Shown: positions 10,513-20,806 of the stretch, piece by piece | Numbering within the stretch: the first letter of the stretch is position 1 | Layout of the letters: every line of letters begins with the position of its first letter | From: Symbiodinium natans | Lineage: Eukaryota; Sar; Dinophyceae; Suessiales; Symbiodiniaceae | Reading direction: 5' to 3' | DNA length: 64,000 nucleotides | NCBI GenBank assembly: GCA_905221605.1 | Contig: CAJNDS010002107.1 | Span: 315,922 to 379,921 of the forward strand | The notes under the pieces: model-generated | Seen by the model: the letters and a program-made list of their open reading frames with translations, nothing else | What the model was told of the DNA's origin: nothing | The model's database searches: none | Made by a program: the position numbers and the translations under genes

Positions 10513-11152
10513 AGGGTTTAGGATTTCGGGTTTAGGGTTTAGGGTTTACTTTGAAGGGTGTTTAGGGTGTGCAGGGGTTCATAGAGTTTAGGGGGTTAGG
10601 GGCTTATGAGTGTGGTTGCGGGGCCAGTTGTAGGGTCGATAGGGCTTGGAGTATAGGTTTATAGGAATCATAGGGTGTATAAGAATCATGGACTTTTGAG
10701 TCTTGCTTTTTCGGGTTTCGAGTTGGCACAGCCCCTTGCAAGACCCTGGTCATCCTCCCATTTTCGAGGCCGGGCGACGTTGGCTGCGCTGCTGCACTGC
10801 AACGAGCTGCGGCGAGATCGCCGTCTCCTCATATATGCAGGCGCCAGGAGGTGATGATATATCTCCTTAATCCACAGAGCACCTTCGGAACCCCAAAAGG
10901 GTTTAGGGTGTATGTAGGGTTTGCAGGCTATGACTATGAAATCCCTTGGGAAGTTCTTGGGTAACCTACAAAGACTGGGGTGGAGGTTTTGTACGGTATT
11001 CCTTAAAGAAGGTACTCTGGGAAGCCAAGGCAACGGCAATGCAGCGCCAGAAGCGATGGATGTTTCTTGGTAATTCGGGCCCTAAACCCTATAAACCCTA
11101 GACCCTAAACCGTAAACCCTAAACCCTAGCCCTAAACCCTAAACCCGAACCC

Positions 11153-11213
11153 AGAGCTTGAAAGGGGAGGGCTCAGGCCTGGAGGGCATGATGGAGTCTC
11201 ACCCCAGCTCGAT
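11153..11213. other. Exon-like island, strand unresolved
   Basis: Flanked by CCCTAAA and TTTAGGG arrays. The plus strand reads SLKGEGSGLEGMMESHPSSI between CAG| and GCG|GTTTAGGG; the minus strand reads IMPSRPEPSPFKLW to TGG|GTTCGGG. I cannot choose. Confidence 0.3.
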
Positions 11214-11254
11214 TGCGGTTTAGGGCTTAGAGCTTTAAAGCTTAGGGTCTTGGA

Positions 11255-11378
11255 ACGAAAGGCTACCATTGGCCTAAGAACCCCAAAAGAATGTTTAAAA
11301 AAAAATCCCTATACTACCCTTACAAGGAAGAATATTTTTCATGTTTTGGGGTGGTTCTTAAGCAATTACTAGAAGGCT
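11255..11378. mobile_element. Palindromic MITE-like element
   Basis: CCTAAGAACCCCAAAAGAATG (11273-11293) is mirrored by CATGTTTTGGGGTGGTTCTTAAG (11340-11362), with weaker pairing outwards, around a 46-bp AT-rich loop. Confidence 0.6.
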
Positions 11379-11648
11379 ATCGGGCTGACGTTTCCCGCGC
11401 CTTCGGTGGCGGGTTGTTCATTCGACTGGAAGTCAACTAAATCCCCACGTCGCCTCGCCGGGCCGTCTACTCGCCAAGAAGCCGAGGCCCACCCCCAAAA
11501 ACTCCCTCAGAGTATCCCCTGCGGTGCCCCCGGCCCCCTCAGACAATTTTCTTGAGTACCGCCCAAAAAAAGCCCCAGAGGTCTCGACTTCTATGATAAG
11601 GAAACCCTCTGGTTTACTACCTGCCCCTGCTGTGGCAACCCAGCCTAC

Positions 11649-11702
11649 CCTCGGCCGTAAGCCAATGGCCTGCAGCTCGTTCAGCTGCGCCGCCAGCTTC
11701 TT
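11649..11702 (-). CDS. Exon: KKLAAQLNELQAIGLRPR
   Basis: Acceptor AGGGTCAG|AAG, peptide KKLAAQLNELQAIGLRPR, donor AGG|GTAGGC. No telomere-like array touches this exon. Confidence 0.55.
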
Positions 11703-12091
11703 CTGACCCTCTAAGAGAATGCGCCCTGCCTGGGCCCAAGAACGACCCAGTCATAGGGTTCACATTTTGCAGTGGTCATAGGGCTCAAATTTTTGGGGAG
11801 GTTGGGCGGGGGGAGGTGGGGGGAGGACAAAGAAAAAGAATCCTTCAGATTCAGGCCAAAAGGTCCCTTGTGTAGTTGCACCTTAACCTTTGGCAAACCT
11901 ACTCTTTTGTAGGGGCCTAAGAAGTACTTCTAGATTCACAGCCACACAACATCGACATTTGTTCAGAAGCATGCTCTGCAAGGATAAGGGGAGGGGGCAG
12001 GGGGTTGGTCGACAGGGGACATGAATCGCCTACACCCTAAACCCTGAACCCTAAAGCCTAGTGTCCAGAAGTTTGCAGACCTGAGACTTAC

Positions 12092-12144
12092 CAGTAGGAA
12101 CCCAAATCCGGAAAGAAACACGTCCGTACCCCAGAATCAGAACT
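12092..12144 (-). CDS. Exon: VLILGYGRVSFRIWVPT
   Basis: Acceptor TTTCAAG|A, peptide VLILGYGRVSFRIWVPT, consensus donor ACTG|GTAAGT. Confidence 0.45.
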
Positions 12145-12425
12145 CTTGAAAGTACCCTGAACCCTTAGCCGCCTTAGCCCGAAACACCGGAATCCGCAGC
12201 TTTTGCCCTCGAACTCCGGCACTGAGTTCAGGCCAAGCTGGCCCCTCATCCTCACAAAGTCTGTCCTCTTAAACTCAGTAGGAGCTCTAGATATATCCCA
12301 AGGTGCTCCCTTCCACGAGTGCCTAAGCCCTCACCCCTAAACCCTAAACCCTAAGCCCCAGACCCTAAACCCTAAACCCTAAACCCTAAACCCCAAACCC
12401 CAAACCCTAAACCCTGAACCCCTAC

Positions 12426-12477
12426 AGGGCCTTGGATTTCAGCAACTCCTCCTGCATCTCCAAGAGCTCTCCCTGAC
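12426..12477 (-). CDS. Exon: QGELLEMQEELLKSKA
   Basis: Acceptor AGCTCCAG|GT, peptide QGELLEMQEELLKSKA (strong coiled-coil character), donor CCT|GTAGGG. Confidence 0.55.
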
Positions 12478-12646
12478 CTGGAGCTGACTCAGGGGTTTAG
12501 GGTTTAGGGTTTAGGGTTTCGGGTTTACGGTTTAGGGTCTAGGGTTCAGGGTTTAGGGTTTAGGGTTTGGGGTTTAGGGCTCAGGGTTTGGGGTTTCGGG
12601 TTTCGGGTTCAAGATTTAGGGTTGAGGCTTCCTAAACCCTAAGCAC

Positions 12647-12727
12647 TCGTAGAAGTTGCAGAAGTCGACGGCTTGGGTTCCCACAGCGTTGGATCTCCTG
12701 CTCCAGAGCGGAGGCCATGGATTTGAC
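12647..12727 (-). CDS. Exon: VKSMASALEQEIQRCG
   Basis: Acceptor CCCGTGAG|GTC, peptide VKSMASALEQEIQRCGNPSR then RLLQLLR, donor CGA|GTGCTTAGGG. Confidence 0.5.
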
Positions 12728-12899
12728 CTCACGGGAACTGATACTCACAGCAGGGTTTAAGGTTCAGGGGTGTAGGTTTTAGGGTTCAGGGTTCAGGGTT
12801 GAGGGTTGAGGGTTGAGGGTTTAGGGTTGAGGGTTTAGGGTTCAGGGTTTAGGGTTTAGGGTTTAGGCTTTAGGGTTTAGGGTTTAGGGTTAGGCGTTC

Positions 12900-12961
12900 C
12901 AGCTTCGTCCTTGTGCCAGGTGGCCCTCTCGTCCGCAGATGCCGTCTGGGCCACACTGCTC
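12900..12961 (-). CDS. Exon: SSVAQTASADERATWHKD
   Basis: Acceptor CATCTGAG|G, peptide SSVAQTASADERATWHKDEA, GA donor GCTG|GAACGC. Confidence 0.45.
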
Positions 12962-13343
12962 CTCAGATGTCGAAGGAAGGGGGCATCGCGTTGAGCTGGC
13001 CCTACACCGCGAATGTTTAGGCTTTAGGTTTTAGGGTTTAGGGTTTAGGGTTTAGGGTTTGGGGTTTAGGGTTTAGGGTTTCGGGTTTAGGGTTTCGGGT
13101 TTAGGGTTTCTGAGGAACCACTACCAACCCAAACAGCTTGGAACGGAACCCCGGCACTCCGTTCTCAAAAACCAGGGCCCTGAACCCCAAACCTCAAGGA
13201 CCTGAAAAACATCACGTAACAAATTTTGTTTAAGCATTACACAGAAAAACTTCACTCAAACCAGGGCCAAGAGCCCTAAAACCCTACGGACCTGAAAAAA
13301 AAGGAGGCGGGTGGAGGGCTGAAGCTTTCGGAGGCTCACGCAC

Positions 13344-13395
13344 GCCAGGGCATCTTTCAGTCCCTGGTCCAGGTCCGGGTAATCGGCAAGGCTGC
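13344..13395 (-). CDS. Exon: SLADYPDLDQGLKDAL
   Basis: T-rich tract, GCCGGAG|GC, peptide SLADYPDLDQGLKDAL, donor GC|GTGCGTGAG. Confidence 0.5.
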
Positions 13396-14012
13396 CTCCG
13401 GCAAAAAAGGGCTTAGGATTTAGGGCTTAGGACTTAGGGCTTAGGATTTAGATGAGGGCTTAGGATTTAGGGCTTAGGGTTCAGGCCTGTTCGATTAGAA
13501 TAGGGCTCGGAGTCTGGGGTTTGGGGTTTAGGGCTTGGGGTTTGGGTATCTTGGGTAGTGTTGACAATGACAACAGAATATAAGATGGTATAGTAATATT
13601 TATTATATATATATATATCTATACACATATAGAGGAAGAGAGATGAACTGTAAACCCTAAACCCTTCACCCTAAAATCAGGGAAGGACATTGGCATCCAT
13701 TCATGGCTCCCGGGTGGACCCAGAAACCCTAAACCCTAAACTCCAAACCCAAAACCCTAAACCCTGAACCCCAAAACCCTGAACCCATAGAGCTCTGGGC
13801 CTCCAAACTCCAGGGCCGAAACACCCGCAGTCATCAAGAAGCTAAGACTCTCACCCTACTTGAAGGTTCATGTGTAGATATAAGTAGGTTGACAAGTCCC
13901 CCTAAACCCTAAACCCTAAACCCTAAACCCCAAACCCTAAACCCTAAACCCTGAACCCTAAACCCTAAACCCTACAAGCACCTTTTCAAGACTAAGAACC
14001 CCAGAAAGCCAC

Positions 14013-14059
14013 CTTCCCCGCGCATCGCGGCGCGCAGCTTCTCGAGGCTCTCGTGGAGC
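14013..14059 (-). CDS. Exon: LHESLEKLRAAMRGE
   Basis: Acceptor GGGCCAAG|G, peptide LHESLEKLRAAMRGE, donor GAAG|GTGGCT. Confidence 0.5.
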
Positions 14060-14550
14060 CTTGGCCCAAGAGAGGGTTGGGGGGTTTGGGGGGGTTTGGG
14101 GTTTAGGGTTTCGGGTTTCGGGTTTCGGGTTTGGGGTTTGGGGTTTGTGGTTTGGGGTTTGGGGTTTGGGGTTTGGGGTTTGGGGTTTAGGGCTTACAAG
14201 GCTTAACGCAGTTCTGAGTTTTTAAACCCTCCCCTATGTTGCGGGGTTTCGAGCTTAGGGTTCAGGGCATCAGGAGGGTCAAGGGGTTGTTGATATAGTT
14301 GGGTCGGTGAGTGCAGGCGGCCAGAGAGTAGGAGCCATGGCTCTCCTGGAGTGGTTGTGGGTGGTGGTGTCTGCCACAACTTGCGGCTGGAATCGGAAGC
14401 AATAGGAAAACCGAGCCGCGAGAGACAAGGTAAGAAACACTGAGGGTAGGCCAACAGTGCTCAACCCTTAAAGAGAATGGCCGATCGGCTTTGCAAGGGT
14501 AGTGTTTTTTTTCGGTGCGTCTGCCCGAGCTTTCTGAAGCTGGTATCGTC

Positions 14551-14552
<2 letters not shown>

Positions 14553-14590
<38 letters not shown>
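14553..14590. repeat. CT microsatellite
   Basis: About 16 CT units within a gap with no supported gene (14070-14850). Confidence 0.9.
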
Positions 14591-14591
<1 letters not shown>

Positions 14592-14856
14592 TCTGCGAAA
14601 GGCTTTTTATGGCACGCCAGCTGCTCTTCGGACGTTCCCCAAGAGTTCCCCAATGCCCCAGAAGCAACCACAAAGCAAGGGTGTGCGAATGCTTCCAGGA
14701 AGCATCCCTCGACTCAACGACCGCCGAGCCGAAAAGTCAACATCCGCCGATGTCAAGGGTTTAGGGTTCCCTAGAAAATCCCTTAAAGGGTATATATAGG
14801 GCCCTAATTTCCTCATTCCCTAGTAGGAACCAGGGGGTTTAGGGTTTAGAGGCAAC

Positions 14857-15033
14857 CCCGCCCTCGTCCAGTCCCCAGAAATCTGCTGCCGGGAGGCTGG
14901 GGAAGAGCGTCGTTTCCTTCCTCTTCCTGGGGCCAGCGGTGGCCGAAAGAGCTGCCAGGGCTGGAGTCTTCTCAGACTTCTTGCTGAGTCCGTACCAGCG
15001 CGCGGAGTTCGTGATCCGTGCTATCGAACCCAT
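14857..15033 (-). CDS. Candidate exon with start Met (59 codons)
   Basis: From ATG (15033): MGSIARITNSARWYGLSKKS, later KTPALAALSATAGPRKRKET and TLFPSLPAADFWGLDEGG, to donor GGG|GTTGCC. High third-position GC. The frame is open upstream too, so this could be an internal exon. No family recognised. Confidence 0.45.
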
Positions 15034-15572
15034 TGCGGTGGAGTTGGTGCCCTTTACACATGAAGTTTCTCTGGGTTGTATAGATAGAGGGTTTTGTACA
15101 GGGATTGGTGCGCCGTAGCTAGTGAAGCACGTGGGGTTAAGGCTCTCTTCTTCCCCGCCCCGCCCCCCCCCCCACCCGCCCCGCATTTGCAAACATAAGG
15201 CTCGCGTGACGGGTTTGGAAGGATTTGTAGTATTCCTTCCTTGCTTTCTTCCTGGCTTTCTTCTAGCTGATTTCTTTTGATCCTGAACTCGACTGTGGAT
15301 TGCTAATCCGGTGGTTTTGATGCGAAGTTGTTTTTGCTTAACCCCTAAACACCCCTAAACCTAACCCCCCCCCCTCAGCCCCCCTAAACCACTCAAAACC
15401 CCTACCTCAGCCCTAAACCCCAAGCCCTGAAAGCTACCCCCCAAAGTCAGTGGGCGCAGGAGTTCCTACTGCTGCACTCAGCTGTACCCGAAACCTCAAA
15501 AAGCAATCTCTAAACCTCCCAAACCCCCCAAACCCTACGCCCCAAACCCTAAACCCTAAACCCTGAACATGC

Positions 15573-15625
15573 CCACGAAACCGGTCCTCCACGACGGGGG
15601 GTGGTCCGTTCAACCGAACCCACAC
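15573..15625 (-). CDS. Exon: VWVRLNGPPPVVEDRF
   Basis: Acceptor GCAGCAGAG|GTG, peptide VWVRLNGPPPVVEDRFR, GC donor GG|GCATGT (a GT donor lies four bases earlier). Confidence 0.5.
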
Positions 15626-16209
15626 CTCTGCTGCGCTCAGCCGGGGAACTGCGGGTGGGTCTAAGTCTCAGGTTTAGGGCTTCGGGTCTATGCTGGGGTT
15701 TAGGGTTTAGGGTTTAGGGTTTAGGGTTTCGGGTTTAGGGTTTAGGGCTTAGGGTATAGGGTTTAGGGATGAGGGTTTAGGGTTTAGGGTTTTAGGGTCT
15801 AGGGTATAGGGTTTGGGGTTTAGTAGGGTTGAGGGCGAGCCCTACACCCTAAGCCCTACACCCCCAAAAGCACGCAAATCCCTCAAGTCACGGACCAAAA
15901 CAAGCACAACACTCAGGCTAAAGTCTCTTGAGAGTGTAGGATTTGCACTGTGCATATCTGTTCCTATGCTAGCATGCTTGAGACGCTCACAACCCCACAC
16001 CTTTGCTTCATGTTTAGTGGTTTTTCAGACCTAGGACTTCTGCAAAACCTCTTTTGCATGGCCAGGCACGTCGTTGTCCGACCATCTGAGGCTACCGTCC
16101 TGCTCTCGCACAAGGTGTACCATGTGGCAATGATTCTCAATGGGCTTCGGGTTTGAGAGGGCAATTTGAGTGGGTTCCCCCGCCCCCCCCCCCCCCCCCC
16201 CCAGCCCAC

Positions 16210-16266
16210 CGCTTGACGCCGGCAGGGTCCTCTTGCAAGGCCCCGCGAAAAATCTCCCCACCGAGC
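16210..16266 (-). CDS. Exon: LGGEIFRGALQEDPAGVK
   Basis: Acceptor GAACTCTAAG|G, peptide LGGEIFRGALQEDPAGVK, donor CG|GTGGGC beside a run of Cs (plus strand 16183-16202). Confidence 0.45.
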
Positions 16267-16547
16267 CTTAGAGTTCGTGCACATTTTATGTATGTGTGTA
16301 TGTATATGCGCATATATACCGAGCCTTAGGCCTGAAAGGTGTCTGGGGCTGAGTGGCTTAGGGCTGACTGGGAGCGGTGGGGGCCCGAATCTGATCCCCC
16401 TCTGCCATAGAGTATCTAGCGCCGAAGGCAGCAGTCATCAAGCAAGTTCTCCAATGTAGCGCTGAGCTGGCTTCTACAATGCACGCAAACCCTGAACCCT
16501 AAACCCGAAACACGAAACTCCAGTTCTCCCCTTCTTTGCTGCGATAC

Positions 16548-16599
16548 CAGGGCACATCGTGGAGACAGAGTCCGAGCTCCAAATTTCGAGCTCCGACTC
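16548..16599 (-). CDS. Exon: ESELEIWSSDSVSTMCP
   Basis: Acceptor GTGCCTTGCAG|GAG, peptide ESELEIWSSDSVSTMCP, donor CCTG|GTATCG. Downstream, 16416-16487 may hold a final exon (QLSATLENLLDDCCLRR then a stop, or in phase with this exon ASSALHWRTCLMTAAFGARY and onward); the frame is unresolved. Confidence 0.5.
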
Positions 16600-16665
16600 C
16601 TGCAAGGCACCGAGGGGTCATGATCGGCACATTGATTGGCATGTAAAGCCTGTAAACCCCTACAC

Positions 16666-16770
16666 TTGGGATGTTGCCCCCCCCTTATACTAACAGTCCC
16701 TAATGGGGTCTATAATGGGGGGTGCTCTCATCCCTAGTAAGGACTGTTCGAATAAGGGGGAACATCCCAA
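16666..16770 (+). mobile_element. MITE-like element, family C complete copy
   Basis: The left end TTGGGATGTTGCCCCC...CTTATACTAACAGTCC is the inverse of the right end GGACTGTTCGAATAAGGGGG...AACATCCCAA: terminal inverted repeats of about 30 bp around 41 bp. No coding capacity. Confidence 0.75.
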
Positions 16771-16965
16771 CCCTGAACCCCTAAAACCCTTAAACCCTAA
16801 CCTTGAAACACGTGGAGAGAGCCTTGCTCTACTGCAACCAGGTCCTCTCCCCAGTGCCAATTTATCACCGCGTCGTGAATCGAACAGCGCGCCTTCCGTC
16901 ACATGGCACACCCGATTCTAAGCCTTAAAACTCGCAAAAAGCCTCAAGAACCCGGCACCGGATAC

Positions 16966-17028
16966 ACACGCGCGCACACAGACACAGACACAGACACAGA
17001 CACGGACACGGACACGGACACAGACACA

Positions 17029-17075
<47 letters not shown>
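16966..17075. repeat. ACACAG/ACACGG then AC microsatellite
   Basis: Hexamer variants of AC followed by about 23 perfect AC units. Confidence 0.95.
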
Positions 17076-17077
<2 letters not shown>

Positions 17078-17360
17078 ATAATGCAACAAAAAGCATGCCG
17101 ACCTACAAGATTTGAAATACGCCACCAGTGATCGTTCACATGTACAGCTCATAGTTGCCGCAGATCTTCCCGCACAGCGTATCTAGACAGCCATTCTACA
17201 TGCGGCATGTGCACGCATGCATCCATAATTCTGTGATCACCCAAGTGGTTGCTGAGGTGGAACTGTGTGTTTGCGTGCATGCTTCTCGACACGTGTCTGT
17301 TCAAGTGCCCACTTTGCCGAACGTCCACTTGATTGTTCTATTTTTGTTGTGTTCCGGTAG

Positions 17361-17469
17361 GGAGAAAAGAAAGATTGAGCTGAAGCAGAGAATCAGACGG
17401 AGAAAGTACAACGAGATACAAGCTCTTGCTCACACAGGGAGGCAGGGGGCACACTTGACGGAAGTGTGA
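17361..17469 (+). CDS. Candidate plus-strand terminal exon
   Basis: A strong T-rich tract ends in CCGGTAG|G at 17360, followed by EKRKIELKQRIRRRKYNEIQ then ALAHTGRQGAHLTEV and TGA. The very basic, Lys/Arg/Glu-rich composition favours the plus strand. The frame is open upstream to 17155, which may be intron or another exon. No family recognised; it would be a separate gene on the opposite strand. Confidence 0.45.
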
Positions 17470-17965
17470 TCAAAGGTTCTTTTGCTCAACGATAGAACGA
17501 CCTATGTCCGTTGGCACACTCTTCCACAGTTGCTGATCCAATGCCACCATCATTGCCAGCAGCAAAAAGATGTTGCCATGTACTTCGATGTTTAGGGTTT
17601 AGGGTTTAGGGTTGAGGGTTCAGGGTTCAGGGTTCAGGGTTTAGGGTTTAGGGTTTGGGGTTTGGGGTTTAGGGTTTAGGGTTTAGGGTTTGGGGTTTAG
17701 GGTTTAGGGTTTGCACTCTTGTCCGTGCACACAAAGATCGGTGGTGAACTAATGGGGTCAGTAGGCAGCCAATTTCAGTCATGCAGGTGGGTGTGCAGGC
17801 ACCTACTTCTCCTTCCCTCAATTCCCGAATTCCCTACTTGGAAGTTCATGGGTGCGCGAACCTCCCAGTACGACCAGCCAGTTAGTTCAACTTCTTGGGA
17901 ACCCTAAACCCTAAACCCTAAACCCTAAACCCTAAACCCTAAACCCTAAACCCTAAACCCTAAAC

Positions 17966-17989
17966 CGTGGCAGATGATGTCGCTGAGGG
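17966..17989 (-). CDS. Candidate micro-exon LSDIICH
   Basis: A 24-nt island after a pyrimidine tract and CCTAAAG|CC, reading LSDIICH to donor CACG|GTTTAGGG. Confidence 0.35.
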
Positions 17990-18180
17990 CTTTAGGAAAA
18001 GTTTAGAATCTCGATATCTGGAGCTCATCCCGAGCAGACTTCGTAATCCCCTAAACATTGTACCCTAATCCAGGAACACTCTCTCCCCCCCCCAGCCCTA
18101 AACCCTAAACCCTAAACCCTAAACCCTAAACCCTAAACCCTAAACCCTAAACCCTAAACCCTAAACCCTAAACCCTAAAC

Positions 18181-18254
18181 CCCCCGCATCTTCGGCCTGC
18201 CCGTCTTCGCGACCCACCCAGACGTCATCGAATCCCTGCGTGCGGCACACCAGC
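18181..18254 (-). CDS. Exon: LVCRTQGFDDVWVGRE
   Basis: Acceptor CCCATGCAG|G, peptide LVCRTQGFDDVWVGREDGQA then EDAG, donor GG|GTTTAGGG. The plus strand reads IFGLPVFATHPDVIESLRAA, equally coding-like, but lacks an AG acceptor beside the array. Confidence 0.45.
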
Positions 18255-18855
18255 CTGCATGGGTTCTTAAGGGTTGAAGGGTTTCAGGGTCTAAGGGTCT
18301 AAAGGGTTTAAGGGCTTAAGGGTTTAACAGCTTAAGGGTCTAAGGGTCTAAGGGTCTAAGGGTTTCAGGGTCTAAGGGTCTAAGGGCTTCAGGGCTTAAG
18401 GGTTCTATAAGGGTTCTATAAGGGTTCCACAGGAGCTTCATGCTTTCCAGAACCGCGCTTAAGGGTTCTATAAGGGTTCTTAAGGGTTCTTAAGGGTTGA
18501 AAGGTTCTTAAGGGTTCTTAAGGGTTGAAGGGTCTAAGGGTTTAAGGGCTTAAGGGCTCATAAGGGTTGAAGGGTTTAAGGGTTGAAGGGCTTAAGGGCT
18601 TAAGGGCTTAAGGGTTTAACAGCTTAAGGGTCTAAGGGTCTAAGAGTCTAAGGGTTTAAGGGTTTAAGGGTTTAAGGGTCTAAGGGTCTAAGGGTTCTTA
18701 GGGTTCTTAAGGGTTTAAGGGTTTAAGGTTTTTTAGGGTTTAAGGGTCGAAGGGTCTAAGGGTTTAAGGGTTTAAGGGTGTTTAGGGCTTGAGGGTTTAA
18801 GGGTCTAAGGGTCTAAGGGTCTAAGTGTTTAAGGGTCTAGGGGTTAGAGGGTTTA
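18255..18855. repeat. AAGGGTCT/AAGGGTTT octamer array
   Basis: About 600 bp of units such as TAAGGGTC, TTAAGGGT and TTGAAGGG, an octamer relative of TTTAGGG with local homogenised blocks and a unique 35-bp insert near 18430-18460. Confidence 0.9.
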
Positions 18856-19610
18856 CTCTCCAGAGCAATCGCCAGCTATTGCAAACCCTGGTGGGGTCTT
18901 TTGGGTGGGTGTTCGTTCCACTCAGAACGAGCATTCTCTGACCCATCCAGGTACCTCCACCCCTGAATCGGCACCTGGAAAAAAGTTCCGTGACTCGTTT
19001 TCGGGGCAGGATGACTTGCTGATGCGGCTTCCAGGGAATTGGATGCTAGTATCTCCCTATGCCTGCCACCCGGCCGCATTCAGGAAGGCAAACCATACCA
19101 CGCCCAGACCGCGAACCCTACAATCAACCCACGCCAAGTTCTGGAAAAGGTCACTCATTCCTGCCTTGCTCCTAGTTGCTGAGTACCCTGAGCCAAAGAA
19201 GGCTAACCTTTCAATTAGGCTAGAATATGTCCCAAGAGGTTCTCCCTGGCTGGTGGCAAGATGACAGCCACTGTTCGGGCAGAGGACGCGCAGGCCATGC
19301 GTGAAACCTGCATATGAACAAACAATTTCTCCCGTCATCAAGAACCCCGGAGTGCCACAAGTTGTTGTTGCCTCAATGAGCGATGCGACCACGGATCTTG
19401 AGCTGTACAAACACATGCACGGATTTGCGCATGTGGGACTTTGCGAGGAATTGGGGAAAGGCGCGACTTCAATGTCTTGCTTGAGTCGCAATCCAGTCGT
19501 GCTTAGCACGACTGCAAAACTAGAGTTTTCTGGCACAAGACAGACTTCTGTTGGACTCTGTGTGGTGCCTAAGATCCCAGTCGGGTCTACCTTGCAACCA
19601 ACTCCACAAC

Positions 19611-20571
19611 TCAAAAGAAGTAGCGGCAAGCAAGGAAGCCAAGGATCACGGACCCGATGTTCAAGTGCCCCGCTGCTGAAGCTGTTGCGCCTCCTGCAGT
19701 TGTAGACACAGTGCACTCAGGGAAGGTAACGATCCAGGATGACGTGCCGTTCTCGACTGGCGTGCATGGGCCCTGCTCATAGACCTGCGTCGTTGCTTCA
19801 CCGCTGCAGTCGTTGGTGGTGTACACGTGGTAAGCGATCGATCCTTCACTGCACGTGAACTGCTGGGAGGTGGTCGAGCCGGTTGCTGTGCACGGCCCCA
19901 AATCGACGGAGTACGTGGCATCCAGCACGGAGCAAGCGCCGTCCGTGTGGACGCTGATGTTGCCCGAAATGCCTGCAAACGGGGTCGTTGTGGTGGTAGT
20001 GCAAAGTTCGGCAACTTCATCGTCGGAGCCGAGAATGATGGTTCTCCCATACCGACCCCCGCCCATTGCAGAGCACGAGCCCAGATCGTAAGAGCTGGGG
20101 GAGCACATCTGACTGCCGGTACAGTCGCTGTTGCTGTACCAGCAATTCATTTGCTTATCTCCGTAGCACGACGACAAGCGGGTGACGAATCCCGGGACGT
20201 CACTCGAGGCAGTGCAGAGGTAAGCACTCAAGGAAGTCGTCACTGGCGCACCGGAACAGGTGTCATCGCCCACATCATAGATGGTCGTAAGTTGCCCCGG
20301 GGCTGACACCAGCTTCACCTTCTCGTACACGCCTGCAGCGGATTCCACGCACTCCTCCAGCTTCGTGGTGGTGTTCACGTTGGGCGTATCGGAGCACTCG
20401 GCAGTGACGTTGTAGTGGCTGTAGGTCATCAGGTCCGTTCCCTCGACAACGAAGGCTTTCCCTGCAGCGCCATTTGCACCTCCACACCCCAGGCCCTGGG
20501 CCACTGTTCCGATGCGCCCCAGTTGGGTGACATCGGTCCTCGGGCGAGGCACTCTAAGGGAGTTGAAGCCC
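19611..20571 (-). CDS. Secreted Cys-rich surface protein, exon 2
   Basis: Main exon of a predicted 361-residue protein, open from the acceptor CATAG|G (20571) to TGA (19611). It is rich in Cys, Thr and Ser with spaced modules of the type YSNSDCTGSQ and YTTNDCSGEATTQ, several N-glycosylation sequons, and a C-terminal stretch LNIGSVILGFLACRYFF that would suit a GPI-attachment signal or a short anchor. No catalytic motif is visible. The frame joins exon 1 in phase (TG|G). A cell-surface or extracellular role is inferred from composition. I do not recognise the family. Confidence 0.75.
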
Positions 20572-20681
20572 CTATGCTACAAGACGAAGAATCATGATAG
20601 TCGCTGTATCTCACTAGTAGTAGAAGAATATCAGAATACAATGGTACAATATAAGCTCAAACGAGTCTGCCTGATTTTGAC

Positions 20682-20806
20682 CAGAGAGTCAAGTTGGTAG
20701 AGCAGTCGCTGCTGGAAAACTGCTCTTTGACAGCCCATTGGATGGACGAAGCAGAAGCACCCGCCTTCAGCATGGCCGAAGCAAGCACCAATCCTCTTGC
20801 CAGCAT
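20682..20806 (-). CDS. Secreted Cys-rich surface protein, exon 1 with signal peptide
   Basis: Starts at ATG (20806) with MLARGLVLASAMLKAGASA, a typical short signal peptide with a likely cleavage after ASA. It continues into a Cys-containing sequence (FSSSDCSTNLTL) that matches the module style of exon 2. Donor CTCTG|GTCAAA at 20681. The 109-bp intron ends in a pyrimidine-rich tract and CATAG|G, and 125 + 961 nt keeps the frame. Other acceptors nearby cannot be excluded. Confidence 0.65.

Larger units (their letters stand above)
1451..15033 (-). other. Gene span: unrecognised helix-rich multi-exon protein
   Basis: About 20 candidate exons on the minus strand, in order from 15033 to 1451 as listed below. 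Peptides are mostly Leu/Ala/Glu/Lys-rich and helical (QGELLEMQEELLKSKA, LHESLEKLRAAMRGE, VKTKASELIGAVEKTRGR), suggesting coiled-coil or solenoid structure. No catalytic domain is recognised. Exons upstream at 15.5-18.3 kb may belong to it. The relic at 3.55-4.30 kb, with its own Met, breaks the series and is probably separate. Confidence 0.4.

Noticed and set aside
14461..14673. Arg/Glu repeat protein (RERERERE)
   Set aside because: Translation of a CT microsatellite.
16866..16910. tRNA gene on the minus strand
   Set aside because: TGTTCGATTCA resembles a B box, but no A box, cloverleaf or anticodon arm can be drawn around it.
19057..19716. 219-codon minus-strand frame
   Set aside because: It overlaps the end and downstream part of the secreted-protein gene in another frame and has no coherent composition; probably 3' untranslated region.
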